In this document: positions 10,891 to 23,918 of the stretch, piece after piece
Numbering within the stretch: position 1 is the first letter of the stretch
Layout of the letters: every line of letters begins with the position of its first letter
Assembly (NCBI GenBank): GCA_015179125.1
Contig: WHVA01000107.1
Span: forward strand, 62,001-126,000
Length of the DNA stretch: 64,000 bases
Reading direction: 5' to 3'
Source: Gautieria morchelliformis
Taxonomy: Eukaryota > Basidiomycota > Agaricomycetes > Gomphales > Gomphaceae
Translations under genes and position numbers: made by a program
The notes under the pieces: generated by a model
The model's database searches: none
What the model saw: only the letters and a program-made list of their open reading frames with translations
What the model was told of the DNA's origin: nothing

Positions 10891-11387
10891 TGTTGAGGAC
10901 AGGAATTATAGGCAGTAGGAATGGACTTCTTGCTCAAAAGAATAGACTAGAAATTAATTCACTCTCTCAGTGAATTTAGTTGTCACTATAAATATATTAT
11001 ACACTACCTAGAAATTAATTCACTACAGAGGATTTCTAGGTCAATAAATCGAAAGAATGCTAGACTAATTTACTTGCCTCTCTCAGTGAATTTAGTTGTC
11101 ACTGAGAGAGGGGGAAATTGTTTCACTGCGCATGTACTACTATCCGGCCCTTTAGCGCCCAAGAGCTCGCGCGTCGAAGTCATTTCAGACTCCGCTGGGT
11201 GCAGCCGCTTGTGAAAGTAGGAATAACAAAATGAAATAGAGAAACAGGGAGTGAGTGGAAAATTTCGAAAATCACCAGAGAAATGGATGCATGATACAAG
11301 AACAACATGAGAAGAAATTGAGAAAGCACACAACAAATTGGATATATTATGCTTGATTTTGGTGCAGGAGCATCAATGCACCCAACA
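10891..11387 (-). repeat. copia LTR of a related second subfamily, internal
   Basis: 497 bp, TGTTGAGG to CCAACA. It resembles the outer LTRs in plan and in its U3-like and tail blocks but is clearly diverged in sequence. It acts as the 5' LTR of the whole-looking polyprotein. Its partner LTR is absent. Confidence 0.85.
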
Positions 11388-13996
11388 AAATCTTGTTCGA
11401 ATAATTTGTCTTGATGGTCCTCAATGTCCTCGTAAGCTAGTGTAGTGATATCTGCACCAGCATGTCTCTTGGTTTGAGATCTTGTTACGGGACCACTTGG
11501 GGCCGGCTGCACCTGCTGCTGACAGATTCTCTCGCTTCTCCTTGTTGGAGCAGCTTCTTTAGGTCTGGCATCAACAGTCTGACTGGGTTGCAGCTCTTTC
11601 AGACGTTCCTCTGGTTCATCATCATCAATTTCCTCGATCTTTGCCTCTTCGCTGACTAAGCGGCTAGGCATAGGTGCTGGCGCCGAGATGGCCTGTACCA
11701 TTTTTCTGGACGTAGGTAGCTGTGACTCTTCAATAGAAATGATTGGAGCTTTGCCCCCCTTCATCTCTGAGTCAAATATAACATTCCGCTCGACAGAAAC
11801 CTTCTGAGAGTCAGGCCAGTAGATGCAGTGACCATGGCTCTGTCCAGAGATTCCTATCCACCGAGCTCTTTTGGCACGGGCTGCTAGTTTGTTTCCCTCT
11901 TTGACTTTAACGTAGACTTCAATTCCCCACACGTGTATGTCTTTCAGGTTCGGTTTCTCGTGATGGATCATTTCAAAAGGGGTTTTGTCTGGCAAAGCTC
12001 TTGTATGTGTCCGATTCCTAAGATAGTTGGCGTGCAAAATTGCATGCCCCCATAGAGTCTTAGGAAGACTTGATTCCAATAGCATGGCACGAGCTCTTTC
12101 AACTAGAGTTCGGTTTAAACGTTCAGCAACACCATTTGACTCTGGGGTGTCGTGCACGGTTAACCGATGCTTCGTGCCTTGCTTGGCCAAATGCTGTTCA
12201 AATTCTGAGCTTGTGTATTCGCCCCCTCTGTCGGAAACAAGTGCTTTGATGTGCATATTCCTCTGTCGAAGCATCAAGGCCTCGTAGAGTTTGTATTTTG
12301 AAAATGCTTCCGATTTGTTTGCCATCAAATAGATAACCGATTCTCTTGAGTAGTCGTCAATGAAAGACACATAATAGGATTTCTTGTCAATTGTGGAGTG
12401 TCTCGCTGGTCCCCAGACATCAGAATAAATTCTGTCACCGAATTTTGATGATCGGCTTCTGGGTTCCTGAGGAAGTGATTTACGTGCAATCTTCGCCTGA
12501 ATGCACGCATCGCAAACAACCTTGTCACCTTTTGAGCTCAATTCAATGCCTAATATCATGCCACGGTTGAGCAAGTGCTGTAGGGACTTTTGTGAAATGT
12601 GCCCCATTTTTTGATGTATTTCCATGGCTGATGCGCATACATGCGCTTCGGCACTTGTGTGTTGTAAATCAAATCGATATAAGCCATTCAGCTTCGGTGC
12701 TTGCATCAATATCCTGCCTTTACGATTGGATATTGTGCATTTCTGATCAGCTATTTGTGTGTTATAGCCTGCATCATCGCACCGGCCGATCGAGATGAGG
12801 GTAACAGCCATTTTTGGCGCGTAGAACGTATCCTTCAATGTAATGTTCACAGTCTTATCTCCAACCTTGTTAGATAGCACGAGTGAGCCTGAACCGAAGG
12901 CATCAAAAGTGCCTTTGTTGGCTGCACGAATTGTGCGCGGCTGTGAGAATGGACTGTAATCCCTCAATAAATTCTTGTGAGGGGTCATATGTGCGGTCGT
13001 TCCAGTGTCGAGGATAACAACAGTGTCCAGAGATAAACTACTCAAATTAGAGCAGTCGAAGTTGGCGAAAGCGGCTGGACTGCCACTCTCATCCTCCTCA
13101 GAGGACACTTCTTCGGCAACATTCGCCTTGGCTTTGCCCTTCTTCTTTTTGGCTTTCGCTTTCTTCTTCTGACATGGCCCCTGGCCTTCTTTACCACCTC
13201 CTTTAGCCCAGCAACTTTCTATAGCATGTCCAGGCTTGTGGCAATTAGTGCATGCAAGCACCTTCGGGTCTTTCCGGCCCTTCTGCCCTTTCGTAGATGA
13301 ACCAATAAATGCCTGCTCTTCTTGTGAAATATTGAGAGTCTTTCTCCTGTCGTATTGAGCCTTTAGTACTCTGATAATATCATCAGGCACTAAGGGCATT
13401 CCACATTCTTCGAGCGACGTGGTAAGGGCATTCATAACTGCCTCATAGGAGGGTGGAAGTGATGCAAGGATAATGTCGGTGAACTCTCCTTCAGAAATTC
13501 TGGCTCCCATCTCATTGAGACGAGCATAGAGGTCTTGGGCCTTGTCCAAGTGATCTCTCAAGTCTCCATCCTCAGGACACCTCATACTGCGAAGCTGTCT
13601 CTGTAGGTTGGTGAGGACCATCTTGGGCTTTTTGGTCATCTCATTGACCAATGCATCCCAGACTTCTTTTGCTGTATGTCTCTTCTGTAGCATCAGAGCT
13701 AGTGACTCTGACACTGAGACGATTATTTGGGTTTTGGCCTGTCCTTCTCTGGCAAGATACTTCTCCAGCTTCTCCTCAGCCTTCTCAATCTGAGTTTCCT
13801 CAGCTTCTGTGAGAATATGGCCTGGGGGCATGACTGGAGGATCAGGAGGTCGAATGGCTCTCCCTTCTATATGCCTGAGTAGATTTTTGGACTCAAAATA
13901 ACTTGTGAGAGTAGCTCGCCACAGAGGCCAATTACTTCCATCTGTTGCAAGCTTCTCCACACCCAAAAGCTTCTGCGAAGTGTCTGCGGGGCCCAT
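11388..13996 (-). pseudogene. copia gag-protease-integrase fragment
   Basis: A long open frame related to the neighbouring polyprotein covers gag, the zinc knuckle, protease and integrase. It then meets the inserted LTR at 11387 in the spacer before reverse transcriptase. Reverse transcriptase and RNase H of this copy are missing. It is the broken recipient of the nested insertion. Confidence 0.85.
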
Positions 13997-14002
13997 AACC
14001 CT

Positions 14003-14490
14003 TGTTAGCAACTAGGGGCTATGGCAGGGAAGGTTCGGTAGAGTTCTTAGAAAGCTAGAATCAAATATACTCTCTCAGTGAATTTATTGTCACTGATATA
14101 TTAATACAATACCTAGAATCAAATATACTACATGATTTTCAGTCAACATGCTATGTAAATATGAAAGATACTACTCGCCTCTCTCAGTGAATTTATTGTC
14201 ACTGAGAGAGGAGTGTAATCCTGTCTCAGAAGGCATATACTTGCACCCGGCCCTTTAGCGCCCAAGGGCTCACGCATCGAAGTCATTTCAAACTCCGCTG
14301 GGTGCAGCCGCCTATGAAAATAGAAATAACAGAATGGAATGGAGAGATAGGGAGTGACTAGAAAATTTCGAAAATAAGCAGAGAAGTGGATGCATAGTAC
14401 AAGAACAGTATGAGAAAATATTGAAACACCACACAATAAATTGAATATATTATGCTTGATTTTGGTGCAGGAGCATAAATGCACCCAACA
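14003..14490 (-). repeat. copia 5' LTR of the composite element
   Basis: 488 bp, two differences from 6140-6627. It is bordered on the right by the target duplication GGACC. Confidence 0.9.
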
Positions 14491-15091
14491 GGACCCACCC
14501 GGCCTTTGGCTGGCAACTTACCGGTACAACCTTTTTTCTGAGCCCGAGCCTTGTGATACTCGTGCTCAAGTACTGTGATTATAAGCCCAAGCCCGAGCTC
14601 ATATCCGACCTTGATCCCATGCCCGAATCCCCTTAGTTACTCATCCTGTTCCATCACCCATCATTTGTATATTGACCTCACCCTGATTACCCCGTATATG
14701 CTCACCCCTGACCCATACTCTCGCCCGTATATAAACCCCTTGTATGCATTCCTATTCTTCAGTCTGAAAATCAACTATTGTACTCTTTGATCCTTAGCTA
14801 GTTTCTAAGTCTTCGCCTCTTAAGCCAAACCTCGCCTCTTATTCGTTTACCTCTGAAGTTGGGACTCGTACGTAGGGTCGGCGCAGCACATAAGTTGAAG
14901 CCAAGTCCCTCTCCGACCTCCCTATCAGAACCTCGCTCTGTAACCTCGGACCTTACCTCGGGTTTCGCCCCCGAGCTCAGTCAACCTTATGAAGGATCGT
15001 ATCATAACAGGGCTGCATGGTCTGACTTGAAAAAGGACAATGCCCAGTGAATCCAAGCCTGGTCATTCAGAAAGAGGTCTCCAACAATTGC

Positions 15092-16735
15092 TGTTGTAAA
15101 AACACTAAAACACTTTCTATATTCACCATTATAACGCCTGACACTAATCAAAGCCAACTACCCATCTCTGAGCACGCATACATCCACCTCAACCGATCAC
15201 CAAGATCGCCGAGCTCATGCACCTGCATTCAATCCCACACAACCTGCTCAGTCTGATTGCTCCAGTACCACGAGACTCAACACCATATGCTACCAATGTC
15301 TGGAACACCCCTATCTCACCTGTACAGTACACCGAGCCCGGTCCCAAGCCCTCACACCAGATTATCATGTGACTTGATCAAGGGACGCAACTCAACAAGT
15401 CGACCCTGCAAGCGTCTCGTACTTTTCCCCTATTCTCTTCCAAACCCACATTGCACTTTCGTTATTATACTTTACACTCCATCACACACAAACAACTTGT
15501 CCTCACTCCTACCATTCATACCTATGCCAATCACCCCGTATATCAGTCGTTTTGTTCCAGTCTCACAACGCACAAGCGTACCAAGAGTTTTCTTAACTAG
15601 TTAAATACTCTGACCTGTACACCCTGCTCTATAGTGATAAAATCACCAGTTTCTTTACGTTACAAGTCTCTGAGAATTATCAACATTGTAATAAGATGCA
15701 TATACTTAGTTATATGCACATACATTTGGAATTCTTAGATATCACTTGATTCGACTCATACTTGGAGTTTGAATCATTTCTACTAGTTATACATTCTTGA
15801 AACTATTCCCAACAAGAGATTAAGAGTCTCAGTCTCTACCCACTATGGCACAGGCATCAACACCAACCCAACCACCACCAAAACATGATGTACACAAGTT
15901 TTGTGACATCAAACCAGAGCTGAACAAGAACAACTGGATATCATGGAAAAGGGAGTTACTGACAATGGTGAGGGACAGGGGAATTTATAAAACCATCACT
16001 GGTACGGACATTTACCCCACCAACACTGACCTTCATATCACAGTCGTTGCCGGAGTTGATATGATCGGCAACATTCCACTCGTGCAGCTTCAAGACAAAT
16101 AGGAGGACAGGAATAACGTAGCATATAGTCAAATTAGTATGCATATTGCCAGGACTACAAACAGCCATCGATGAGACAGATCAATTCGCTGAGGTATGGA
16201 ATATACTAATAAGGACATTCAAATCAACCGACCCAAGTAAAATCAGTATTATTAGGGCAAGGTAGGAAAACTACCACATGGCAGAAGGACAATCGGTCTT
16301 GGAATACATCACCATTATGAAGGAATACAGGAACCAACTGGCTAAGATGGGTGATCCCATTGCCAATTCTACTCACTGTGCCACACTTCTCAGAAATGTA
16401 CCCGAATCTTGGAGAGCAATCACTCAAACAACACAGATGAGCACAAGGGACCCCGACAAAATTGACGAGAAGCTGGAGGCTCACGAAGCTGACTTAGGAG
16501 CCATCGAAGTATCTACACAAGCTGCCACAGCATTCATAGCACACACGAGACAACCGAGGCATTTCAACAACACAATTAGCAGACCCCCCTTCAACAATCA
16601 CACTGCTCAACAGTATCGACCATCACAACAGCAATCAGGAGGACCAGGTTATTTCTGTAATAATTGCAGTAAACCTAATCAATCAGCCTCTAGGTGTCAT
16701 GCACCAGGAGGTCTAGCAGGACAGGAGGAGACAGG
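15092..16735 (+). mobile_element. broken copia element: LTR plus gag remnant
   Basis: An LTR of about 723 bp (15092-15814, TGTTGTAAA to CCCAACA) is followed at 15845 by an ATG opening a copia gag (UBN2-type, with the W-x2-W motif NWISWKREL) and, downstream, a CCHC-like knuckle near 16655-16700. The LTR family is the same as the solo LTR at 17857-18553, in opposite orientation. The gag is broken in a few places, pol is absent, and at about 16735 the sequence changes to an opposite-strand gypsy integrase. It is an old fossil. Confidence 0.7.
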
Positions 16736-19700
16736 GCAACGTGCATGGAGGGAACTCACCAGGAGGAAGCGAGGTCCCATTTGGGGTGAACTGTGAGGTT
16801 TGGATTATATCCCTTGTTGGCAAAGAATGGAGAAATGCTGGTAGTTGCACTCAGAGCATTATTGTACACAAACTCAGCAAGTGGTAGCAACTCAGATCAG
16901 TTGTCCTGGCAGTTGCAGTACACACAAAGATACATTTCCAGAGTTTGGTTTACACGTTCAGTTTGACCATCACATTCAGGATGATATCCTGAGGTGAAAT
17001 GCAGTTTCATATTGAGAGCTTTGCTAAGGGAACTGAAAAAGTGCAAGACATATTCCAAACCTCGGTCTGATGTCACATGGCTAGGGACACCATGCTTCAA
17101 GAATACATGCAAGACAAACAGGCGGGTGAGGCCTGCAGAAGTGACTGTGTCATATGTTGGAATGAAGATGCTCTGCTTGGTTAAGTGGCAAACTACTACA
17201 AGGATTGCGGCGAATCTCAAAGACACTGGCAGCCACTCAATGAAATCCATGGAGATGGAATTCCAACGTTGCTTGGGTATTGGAAGCTGCTGCAGGGAGC
17301 TGTAAGGCCAATGACACTGACACTTTGAATGCAAGCAAGTGGTGCATGACTTGCAGAGGTCAATGACGAAAGACTGAAGTGTGGGCCATATATATTCCTG
17401 TTGGATTAGTTCTAAGGTCTTATTTTGTCTGAAGTGTCCCGAGAGTATGTGGTCATGTTTGTACTGGAGTACTTGGAGCTGGAGATCATCAGCTTCAGGA
17501 ACATATATGCCGCTATCATGGCATAGAAAGCCATTGTTGGTTTGTGTCCATCTTGGGTCGGAACTATCACCAAGATGCCAAGAGGCTACAGAATCAGATG
17601 CCAGATTGGCTAAGATGTCAGCATGAAGCTTCTTGGAGTCCATCACAGTGCTCACTTGGAGAACTGGTGCAAGCAAGTAAGTTTCCTGGAGGGATTCCAA
17701 CATTTGTTGATTAGTGAAAATTGGTCAGAAGTTCTGTGGGTCAACTGTGCCATAGTCATTACCTCTCTTTTAAGGTAGATGTCCCATCGTCTAGTTAGAG
17801 CATTGGGTTTAGTACCGAGCTTTCTGGGACATAACCAAATAATGAGGTTATATTCTTGTTAGTATCGATAATAGTATTGATAGAGATGTGATTCAATCTC
17901 TGAATGTGAGATGAATTGAGTGAAAACTTGGAGTAGCAGAATATATGTGCGTATAACTAAGTATATGTGTCTTACAATAAGTGCTATCAAGAGTTGACTA
18001 ATACAGTATGTGGAGCAAGTAAGAGTCGAATTTCACTGTCGATTGTAGTGTACAAGATCGAGTATTTATCTGACAAGGAAATTAATCTTTTATCTTCCCA
18101 AGGCATTCTTGGTACATTATGGAATGAAAACAAGGGTGGTTGAACTGGGGAGAACGGTGTGTGTGTGGATAGGAGTGATCGTAAATATTGTATAGAATTA
18201 GTTAGAGTGTAAAGCATAATGTTAGATAAAGGAAAACGGGTCTTGGAGAAGATAGGAGTCGCAGTCCAGCTGTATGCAGGGCCAGCTCGTCATGTCGTGT
18301 CCCTTGATTGAATCACATGATCGTTCGATGTGTGGCTCTTGGGACGGGCTCGGTGTACTTGTACAGGGTTTATAGGGGCGGTCTGGACTATCGTAGCATA
18401 TGGTGTGAGTTCCCGTGATATCAGAGTGATCAGACGTGTGAACTGGGTTGGTTCGAACCAGTGTGCAGAGGTTCAGTGATCTCAGAGATGGATTGTAGTG
18501 GGTGTATGCGTGTTTGGGTATGTGTATGTGATATTTCTTCAGTATTTCCAACATATGTTGCAAGAGGAACTCAGACCAGTAGGCTTGTCATCAGGTTAGC
18601 AACTTTGTGGTGGAAAAATACTCCAAGTTTATGGTCAGTAAAAACATTGATAGGAGAGCTGGAACCCTCCGGTAATGTCACCAATGCTGAAAAGCTTCGA
18701 AAATTGCCAGTAGCTCTTTATCATGGACATTGTAATTAATTCAGACCAGAAAATGTCAGAGAGTGGAAAGCGACTGGATGCAGGACGGACACCCTCATCA
18801 TCAAAAAAGGACAGGATTGCACCAAGGGCATAATCTGAAGTGTCAGTTTCCACAACTATAGGCCAGTTGGGAACCCAATGCAACAGAATCGGAGCCAAAG
18901 TGAAATCCTCCTTGAGGTAATTGAAGGACTTTTGGCATTCTTCAATAAACCGCCGGGGTGCCTTTGCAAGTGAGCTGATTAAGGGGAACTGTGATGTTGG
19001 AATAATTGTAGATGAAGTGGTGGTAAAAATTGGCGAAGCCGAGGAAGGACTGTATGTCTTTTACCCTCCAAGGTTCAGGCCCAATCACAGATGGTCTGAA
19101 ATTTGTCTTCAGCCATGGTAAAGCCATCAGTCATGAGGATATAACCAAGGAATTCCACCGAATCTCGATGCCACTCACATTTATCACCTTTGGAATAGAG
19201 ACCATGTTTGCAAAGACATGCAAAACTTCACATATGTGTTCCCTGTGTTTGACCAGGTCATCAGAGTAGATGAGTATGTTGTCAAGATACATGACAACAC
19301 ATACATTGTGCATATCTCCAAAGACATCCTTCATGAAACATTGAAAAACCACAAGACCATTGGTTAAGCCAAATGGCATGACTAGCCATTCAAAAGAGCC
19401 ATACCAGGTCTGGAATGCTGTTTTCTACTTGTCACTTTTGGCAACTTGGATGAGGTGGAATGCATGCCAAAGGTTGATTTTGGTATAAATCCAAGCCTTT
19501 CAGGGCGCATCCAACAGGTTGGTAATCAATAGGAGTGGATAGCTGTCTTTCTTTGTAATATTATTGAGTGCTCAGAAGTCCACACAAATCCAAGTTCACC
19601 ACACTTCTTTTTGACAAAGAAGATGGGGGCTCTGTGGGAGAACCGAGTGGGCCAAATGTAACCCAGATTCAAGTGCTCATCAATGAACACTCAGAGTGTG

Positions 19701-21250
19701 GCTAGTTCCAAGGTAGAGATCGAGTATAACCAAGGTTGAGGAGGAGTAGCACCATCCTCAAACACAATCTTGAGAACATAGTGTCAGTGAGGAGCCAAGG
19801 CATCAGCTTTAGACTTGCTGAAAACATCCACGAAGTCATGGTACTCCATCAGGACATCCTTGAGATCCACTGGTTTGGATGGCACAGAGGCTGAGCATGC
19901 CAAGGACTCAGACTCGGGTTGTGCCAGGTTCAGCTGGCAACATTGGGAACCCTCTAGTTTGCAGGCAAGGTAAAACGCTGCCGCATTCAGAAGAGCCACC
20001 TGATGGGATTCCAAGCTCAGAGTTTGCTTGGTCTTGGCCATAGAGGCATGAGCGGCAGCTGGCAGAGGTTCCACAGGACTGCCCAGGAGGGTAGTTTGGA
20101 ACATAATACTGCCCAGTACCCAGTCAATCAACAGATTGTAGTGGGTGAACCAGTTGTGTCTGAGAACTACCAAAACAGACAAATCAAGGGTGGTGACATA
20201 ATAGTCTACGGAATGTGTGTGACCATCAGAGAATTAGATAGGTAGCTCTACAGCTTCAGTAATTACCAAATTTGTACTATCATCAAATAACCGAAGTGGG
20301 ATTGGATTTACAGAACGTGTTTTGAGAACATTTTTATGTGCAAAAACTGATCCAATAAAACAATGCATATACCGGAATCTACCAGAGCTTTGAACTTTTG
20401 GTTTGGGACAAGAGACAAAGACAAACTAACTACAAGAGAATTCAGAGAACAGAGAGTAGAAACATTGATTATTACCTCTACTAATGTGCAAGCTGAGTCA
20501 ATGTGACCTTCAGTATGCACAGTGGCTGGAGGGCTGCTGACTATTTTTTTGCACCCAAAGCCAAAAAAATTGGTTTTATCATCAGACATCTTCCCATCAG
20601 AAGCTGTGGCTGCCCGATCCAATGTGGCTTTCAGGCATTCAGTGACCCTTTGCGCACATACTAGGCAGAGGTTGTTGTCCATGTGACGTTGGCATTCTGC
20701 AGGCGTAAGCTTGCCATCCTCACTGTGTTTGTCCAGTTCAGGTTTTTTCTGACCCTCATACTGACTGTTGCCTTTCAGCTTATCCTTGCCTTTGCCTTGG
20801 TTGTCACTGGCATTGGTATTGGAATTATCAGAACTTTGACCCTGACATGGGTCATTGTTCTGGGAGCCTTGGTTTTGGTTGGGGGACCTATTGTTCTTGG
20901 CCTGGGTTTGGGGGCAGAATGGGTCTGACGAGAGACTTCACCGCAATGTTCCCAATACCTCTGGTCAATTTTCTGAATGAGATCTCGGAGGTCATCAAGG
21001 CTTTGGGGTTTGTCAAAATGTACCATCTCATCTTTGATTCACTTCAGCAAAAATCGTTATACTGGAGAACAGATGCAAGCCTGTAAAAATTGACAAAAAA
21101 CCAAGTTGCCTTGTGGTTATCCTTCATGACCAAATTCTTGAGCTTGATTTCAGCATTGGCAACCTGATCATAGGGGCCAAAGTTCAAGTAGAGCTCTTCC
21201 GTGAATGTCATGTAATCTGCTCTTTGTTGTTGTCATAAGCCAAGGGAGAA
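16736..21250 (-). mobile_element. gypsy element relic (gag, protease, RT, RNase H, integrase)
   Basis: On the minus strand, in the expected Ty3/gypsy order: gag remnants (about 20700-21250), protease (around 20390, VDSG), reverse transcriptase (about 18940-19400, with YLDNILIYSDD), RNase H (18600-18900, with ETDTSDYALGAIL) and integrase (16897-17860, with HHCC-like and D,D-35-E regions such as DFIEWLP and HPECDGQTERVN). LTRs are not seen. It is broken at many places and is split between RNase H and integrase by a copia solo LTR. It is an old fossil. Confidence 0.8.
17857..18553 (-). repeat. copia solo LTR inside the gypsy relic
   Basis: 697 bp, about 70-75 percent like 15092-15814 by eye, with conserved blocks such as CACCGAGCCCG and ATACTTAGTTATACGCACATA. 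It lies between the WSEFL end of the RNase H region and the LGTKPNALTRRW start of the integrase side of the gypsy relic, which places the insertion well. The flanking 5-mers do not match cleanly. Confidence 0.7.
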
Positions 21251-22070
21251 TTAGACTCGGTTACTCCACTGAGACATGTTGTAAATCCTATTTCACCTCA
21301 ATAAGAACAAAATCTCTTTGTGAAAATCTCAGAGTAGGCTCTCTCTTCGGTTTCTATAATGACGGCCAGTGTTAAGGTGTACAGAAGGTCCGGAAAACTC
21401 AAAAAATGCCTCCCAAGGCCGGGTTGATACAGCAAGGGAATGCCGGGTTTCCTGGTTCTAATCTCTTCGCGGAAATTTACTTAATAACAGCCTCAGAAAG
21501 TTTTATTATTGAAGCTAGTTGAGAAACCCAGTTGTGGTGGTGGAAAAACTAGAGGGGTCTAATCTATAAAATTGCACAAGAAGTACGAGTCGGAGTCCAT
21601 GCAGCCTTGACTGCAAACGTCAAACCCACCCCCGTTTTTTTCGATGGATGTGCACATGCGCCGGATTTGAATATCTCCAGCTCTCACCCCTTTACTTCGT
21701 AGGCATGCCATTATGCATTTTATCCGCATCAGTAACCTCGACAGTAGGAAGGCCAGTCATCCTCGATTCAAGTGACTCCAGGGGTATGATTGTGTCAAGA
21801 GTCGGAGGAATGAGTTTTTTACTGACGTTGAGGAAAAGCCTTGACGCAGATATGCTGGGCACTCTGATCAAAAGTTTTAAATCCTGTTGTCGAGATAGTA
21901 TGCAAGGCGATCACTTACACGATAACAAATCTAAAAGCATCTATGAGGCTTCGAGTACGGCATAGTCTCTAATACAACAAAAGTGCTTACCCAGTGAAGA
22001 CAGATGAGAGGGTGACACGTACAGCACGAAGGGCCAGTGCATTGGCAATTAGCAAGACTTAATTAAAATC
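21251..22070. other. stretch without a confident gene
   Basis: Between the gypsy relic and the DUF6533 gene I see no complete gene. The part nearest 22070 may hold the last exon or 3' untranslated region of the membrane-protein gene. Confidence 0.35.
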
Positions 22071-22071
22071 A

Positions 22072-23678
22072 TTAATCATTCATGTTCACTAACTGTTCGC
22101 GACACGGCTCACCAACAACACTGAGCATCAATAATCTCTTTATAAGTACCGTAAACGCTGGAAATAAAGATTCGAATGAAACATACGCAGCGTAGTTCAG
22201 TAAACCGTCCCTAAGAAATATGGCGACTAGGGGCATCCCTCTTTCTGATCCGAGACGTCTCGCTGGCCCCAGAGTTCTGTAGAGTGTGAGGACCACAAGA
22301 AGAGTTGACTGAATAGTAAATGTGTTAGACTTGTGAAATAACCGGCAAAGCGAATACGACGTGCTTTGAACAAGGGAAAGATGGTTATACTGAAGAACCA
22401 GGATGGGACTATATTTAATGTGAGTGGATGAGTCCTTAAAGACGAACAAGACCTTACCTGAAGTAAAACATCCAGACAGGAAAGGGCTATTGAACGAGTG
22501 AGCTTGCGACAAAAACAGGTTCAGTGAATTTTACCCTGGGCGTGACAGCACTTAATAGAGGCAAGGACAAGTCGTTATTATAGTACAATGACCAGGAAGA
22601 AACAGACGCGCTGACTTTGCTTGTGCAACAATCCTAGAACAGTAAGGACCGTTCTTTGAAGGTATGGGAGTGAGTCTATGACAGAAAAGGGGGAAAGAAC
22701 CATATTACACAGCTGTGAAGCAAGCTGAAGAGAAATCTTGAATGTTAACGACACATAGCTGGGGTGTTAAATAAGAGGAATGCATACTCATATAGACGAA
22801 TCCCAAGCTGAAAAGGAGTGTGAGCGACCGATTGTATAATAACCAAACTCTCTGTTAAGGCTGTGACTAATGGCAAATGTCATTAGACCCGAGCCACTCA
22901 CAGTCGCAAGAATGAATTCTACAAGCCACAGTGTCACATTTGTGCTTATTATTTTGAAATTTACCGCGAACAAACAGCTTGCAGGCGCTGAGTCCAAAAC
23001 ACAGGCATGACCTTGGAAGGACTCACAACTGTGTGGAACGTAAGTATATAAAATAAACCTATAGTAAAGCGTAGACGTTACATCAAGGCCGGCAGTGTGA
23101 TCGAGAGCCACTGTATAGGCGTGAGATATATAGTTTACACGATAAAGATCGTCGTAGATAAACAAACCTGCTGTGTTAAAGGTCTGGGCAAAGAGCGACA
23201 AGTAACGTATCTTGGGAAAAAAATGGATTGGCGTGAACACTCGGGACTTTTAAGAAGATACCCACTATAAGCTACCGACATTATCTCGTCAACATATCTC
23301 CAGGAAATGTAAAATGTCAGTTTACACACATAAATAATTCTTCCCCAGCTGAGGCGCTGCCCCCAGACGTATTCCACCTGAAATCATGAGAAAGTATCAG
23401 CAACATGTATTAACACTTAAAAGACAAGGAGGAAGACACCTCGTCGGAGAACGTCAAGACGGTATCGTAGCTGAAACCTCGTTAACGGATTATTGCCACT
23501 GCAAAGACTCATTTGTTGAGCGTACTAGAGAAGGGCTGTGGAAGCAACTGTAGGAAGAGAAAAAGGCTGAGTAGACCCTCAAGACATGCAGTAAAAGCTA
23601 ACCTGTCGCGTGTTCAGTGACCTTGGAATCTCGAACGAGGACGAGCAACTGATGCTGTGGCATTAACTCGAGCACCAT
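22072..23678 (-). CDS. DUF6533-family multi-pass membrane protein, spliced
   Basis: An ATG at 23678 begins a chain of short exons whose joined peptide gives the family signature: VASTALLYYDTVLTFSDEV, then EYVWGQRLSWGRIIYV, then a NRYLSLF-like segment. Splice signals are clear, for example intron end CTACAG before TTGCTTCC, and donor GTGTCT with acceptor TTTCAG before GTGGAATAC. Further on are TLWLVEFILAT and, near 22200-22290, LTLYRTLGPARRLG followed by PLVAIFLRDG, a typical DUF6533 C-terminal helix region. Family members are fungal plasma- or endomembrane proteins of unknown function with several hydrophobic helices. The 3' end is uncertain: a possible intron near 22190 makes the last exon hard to place, so the left limit may move by a few hundred bases. 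Exons between 22500 and 23050 are also only partly resolved. Confidence 0.65.
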
Positions 23679-23918
23679 CCTGTGAGTGGGCCAGACAGTC
23701 ACGGTCGCCACTACTAGAATATGCAGAACACCATTGTTGTAAGTGTACTACCCTAAGTACCCATCAATCCTGACCGACACTGTACATGCCTGCCCGTGTA
23801 CATGAGCGGGCACGGCCACCGGCGCCCCGGTAGTCACAGTATGTTCATCAATGGCTACGCCTATAGGCGCTTGTCGGATTCTATGCGTCGCTAGGAATAC
23901 TAGAATACTATCTCTAAG

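Larger units (their letters stand above)
6140..14490 (-). mobile_element. composite Ty1/copia LTR element, very young
   Basis: Outer LTRs at 6140-6627 and 14003-14490 (488 bp each, TGTTAG to CCAACA on the plus strand) differ at two positions by my reading. They are flanked by the perfect 5-bp duplication GGACC (6135-6139 and 14491-14495). Transcription is on the minus strand. Next to the left LTR is a purine tract (minus-strand AAGCTTGAGGGGG). The interior holds, from the 5' side, a partial gag-protease-integrase region, a third LTR of a related subfamily at 10891-11387, and then a whole-looking gag-pol frame. This fits insertion of one subfamily into another followed by recombination between their similar interiors. 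The two outer LTRs put the last insertion at a very recent date. Confidence 0.9.
6130..15009 (+). repeat. gypsy LTR split by the copia insertion
   Basis: The ten bases TGTAAGGACC at 6130-6139 and the segment 14496-15009 together form one LTR of about 0.52 kb, running from TGTAAGG to CATAACA. A purine tract, AAGGGGGG, lies just before 6130 as expected upstream of a 3' LTR, so gypsy interior remnants lie to the left (about 5990-6129). The copia element at 6140-14490 sits inside it and duplicated GGACC. It is a fossil with its coding part lost or decayed. Confidence 0.55.

Noticed and set aside
17780-17835. tRNA-like stretch TCCCATCGTCTAGTTAGAGCATTGGG...TGGGACA
   Set aside because: It lacks a T arm. 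On the opposite strand it encodes the conserved gypsy peptide LGTKPNALTRRWDIY in the right place before integrase.
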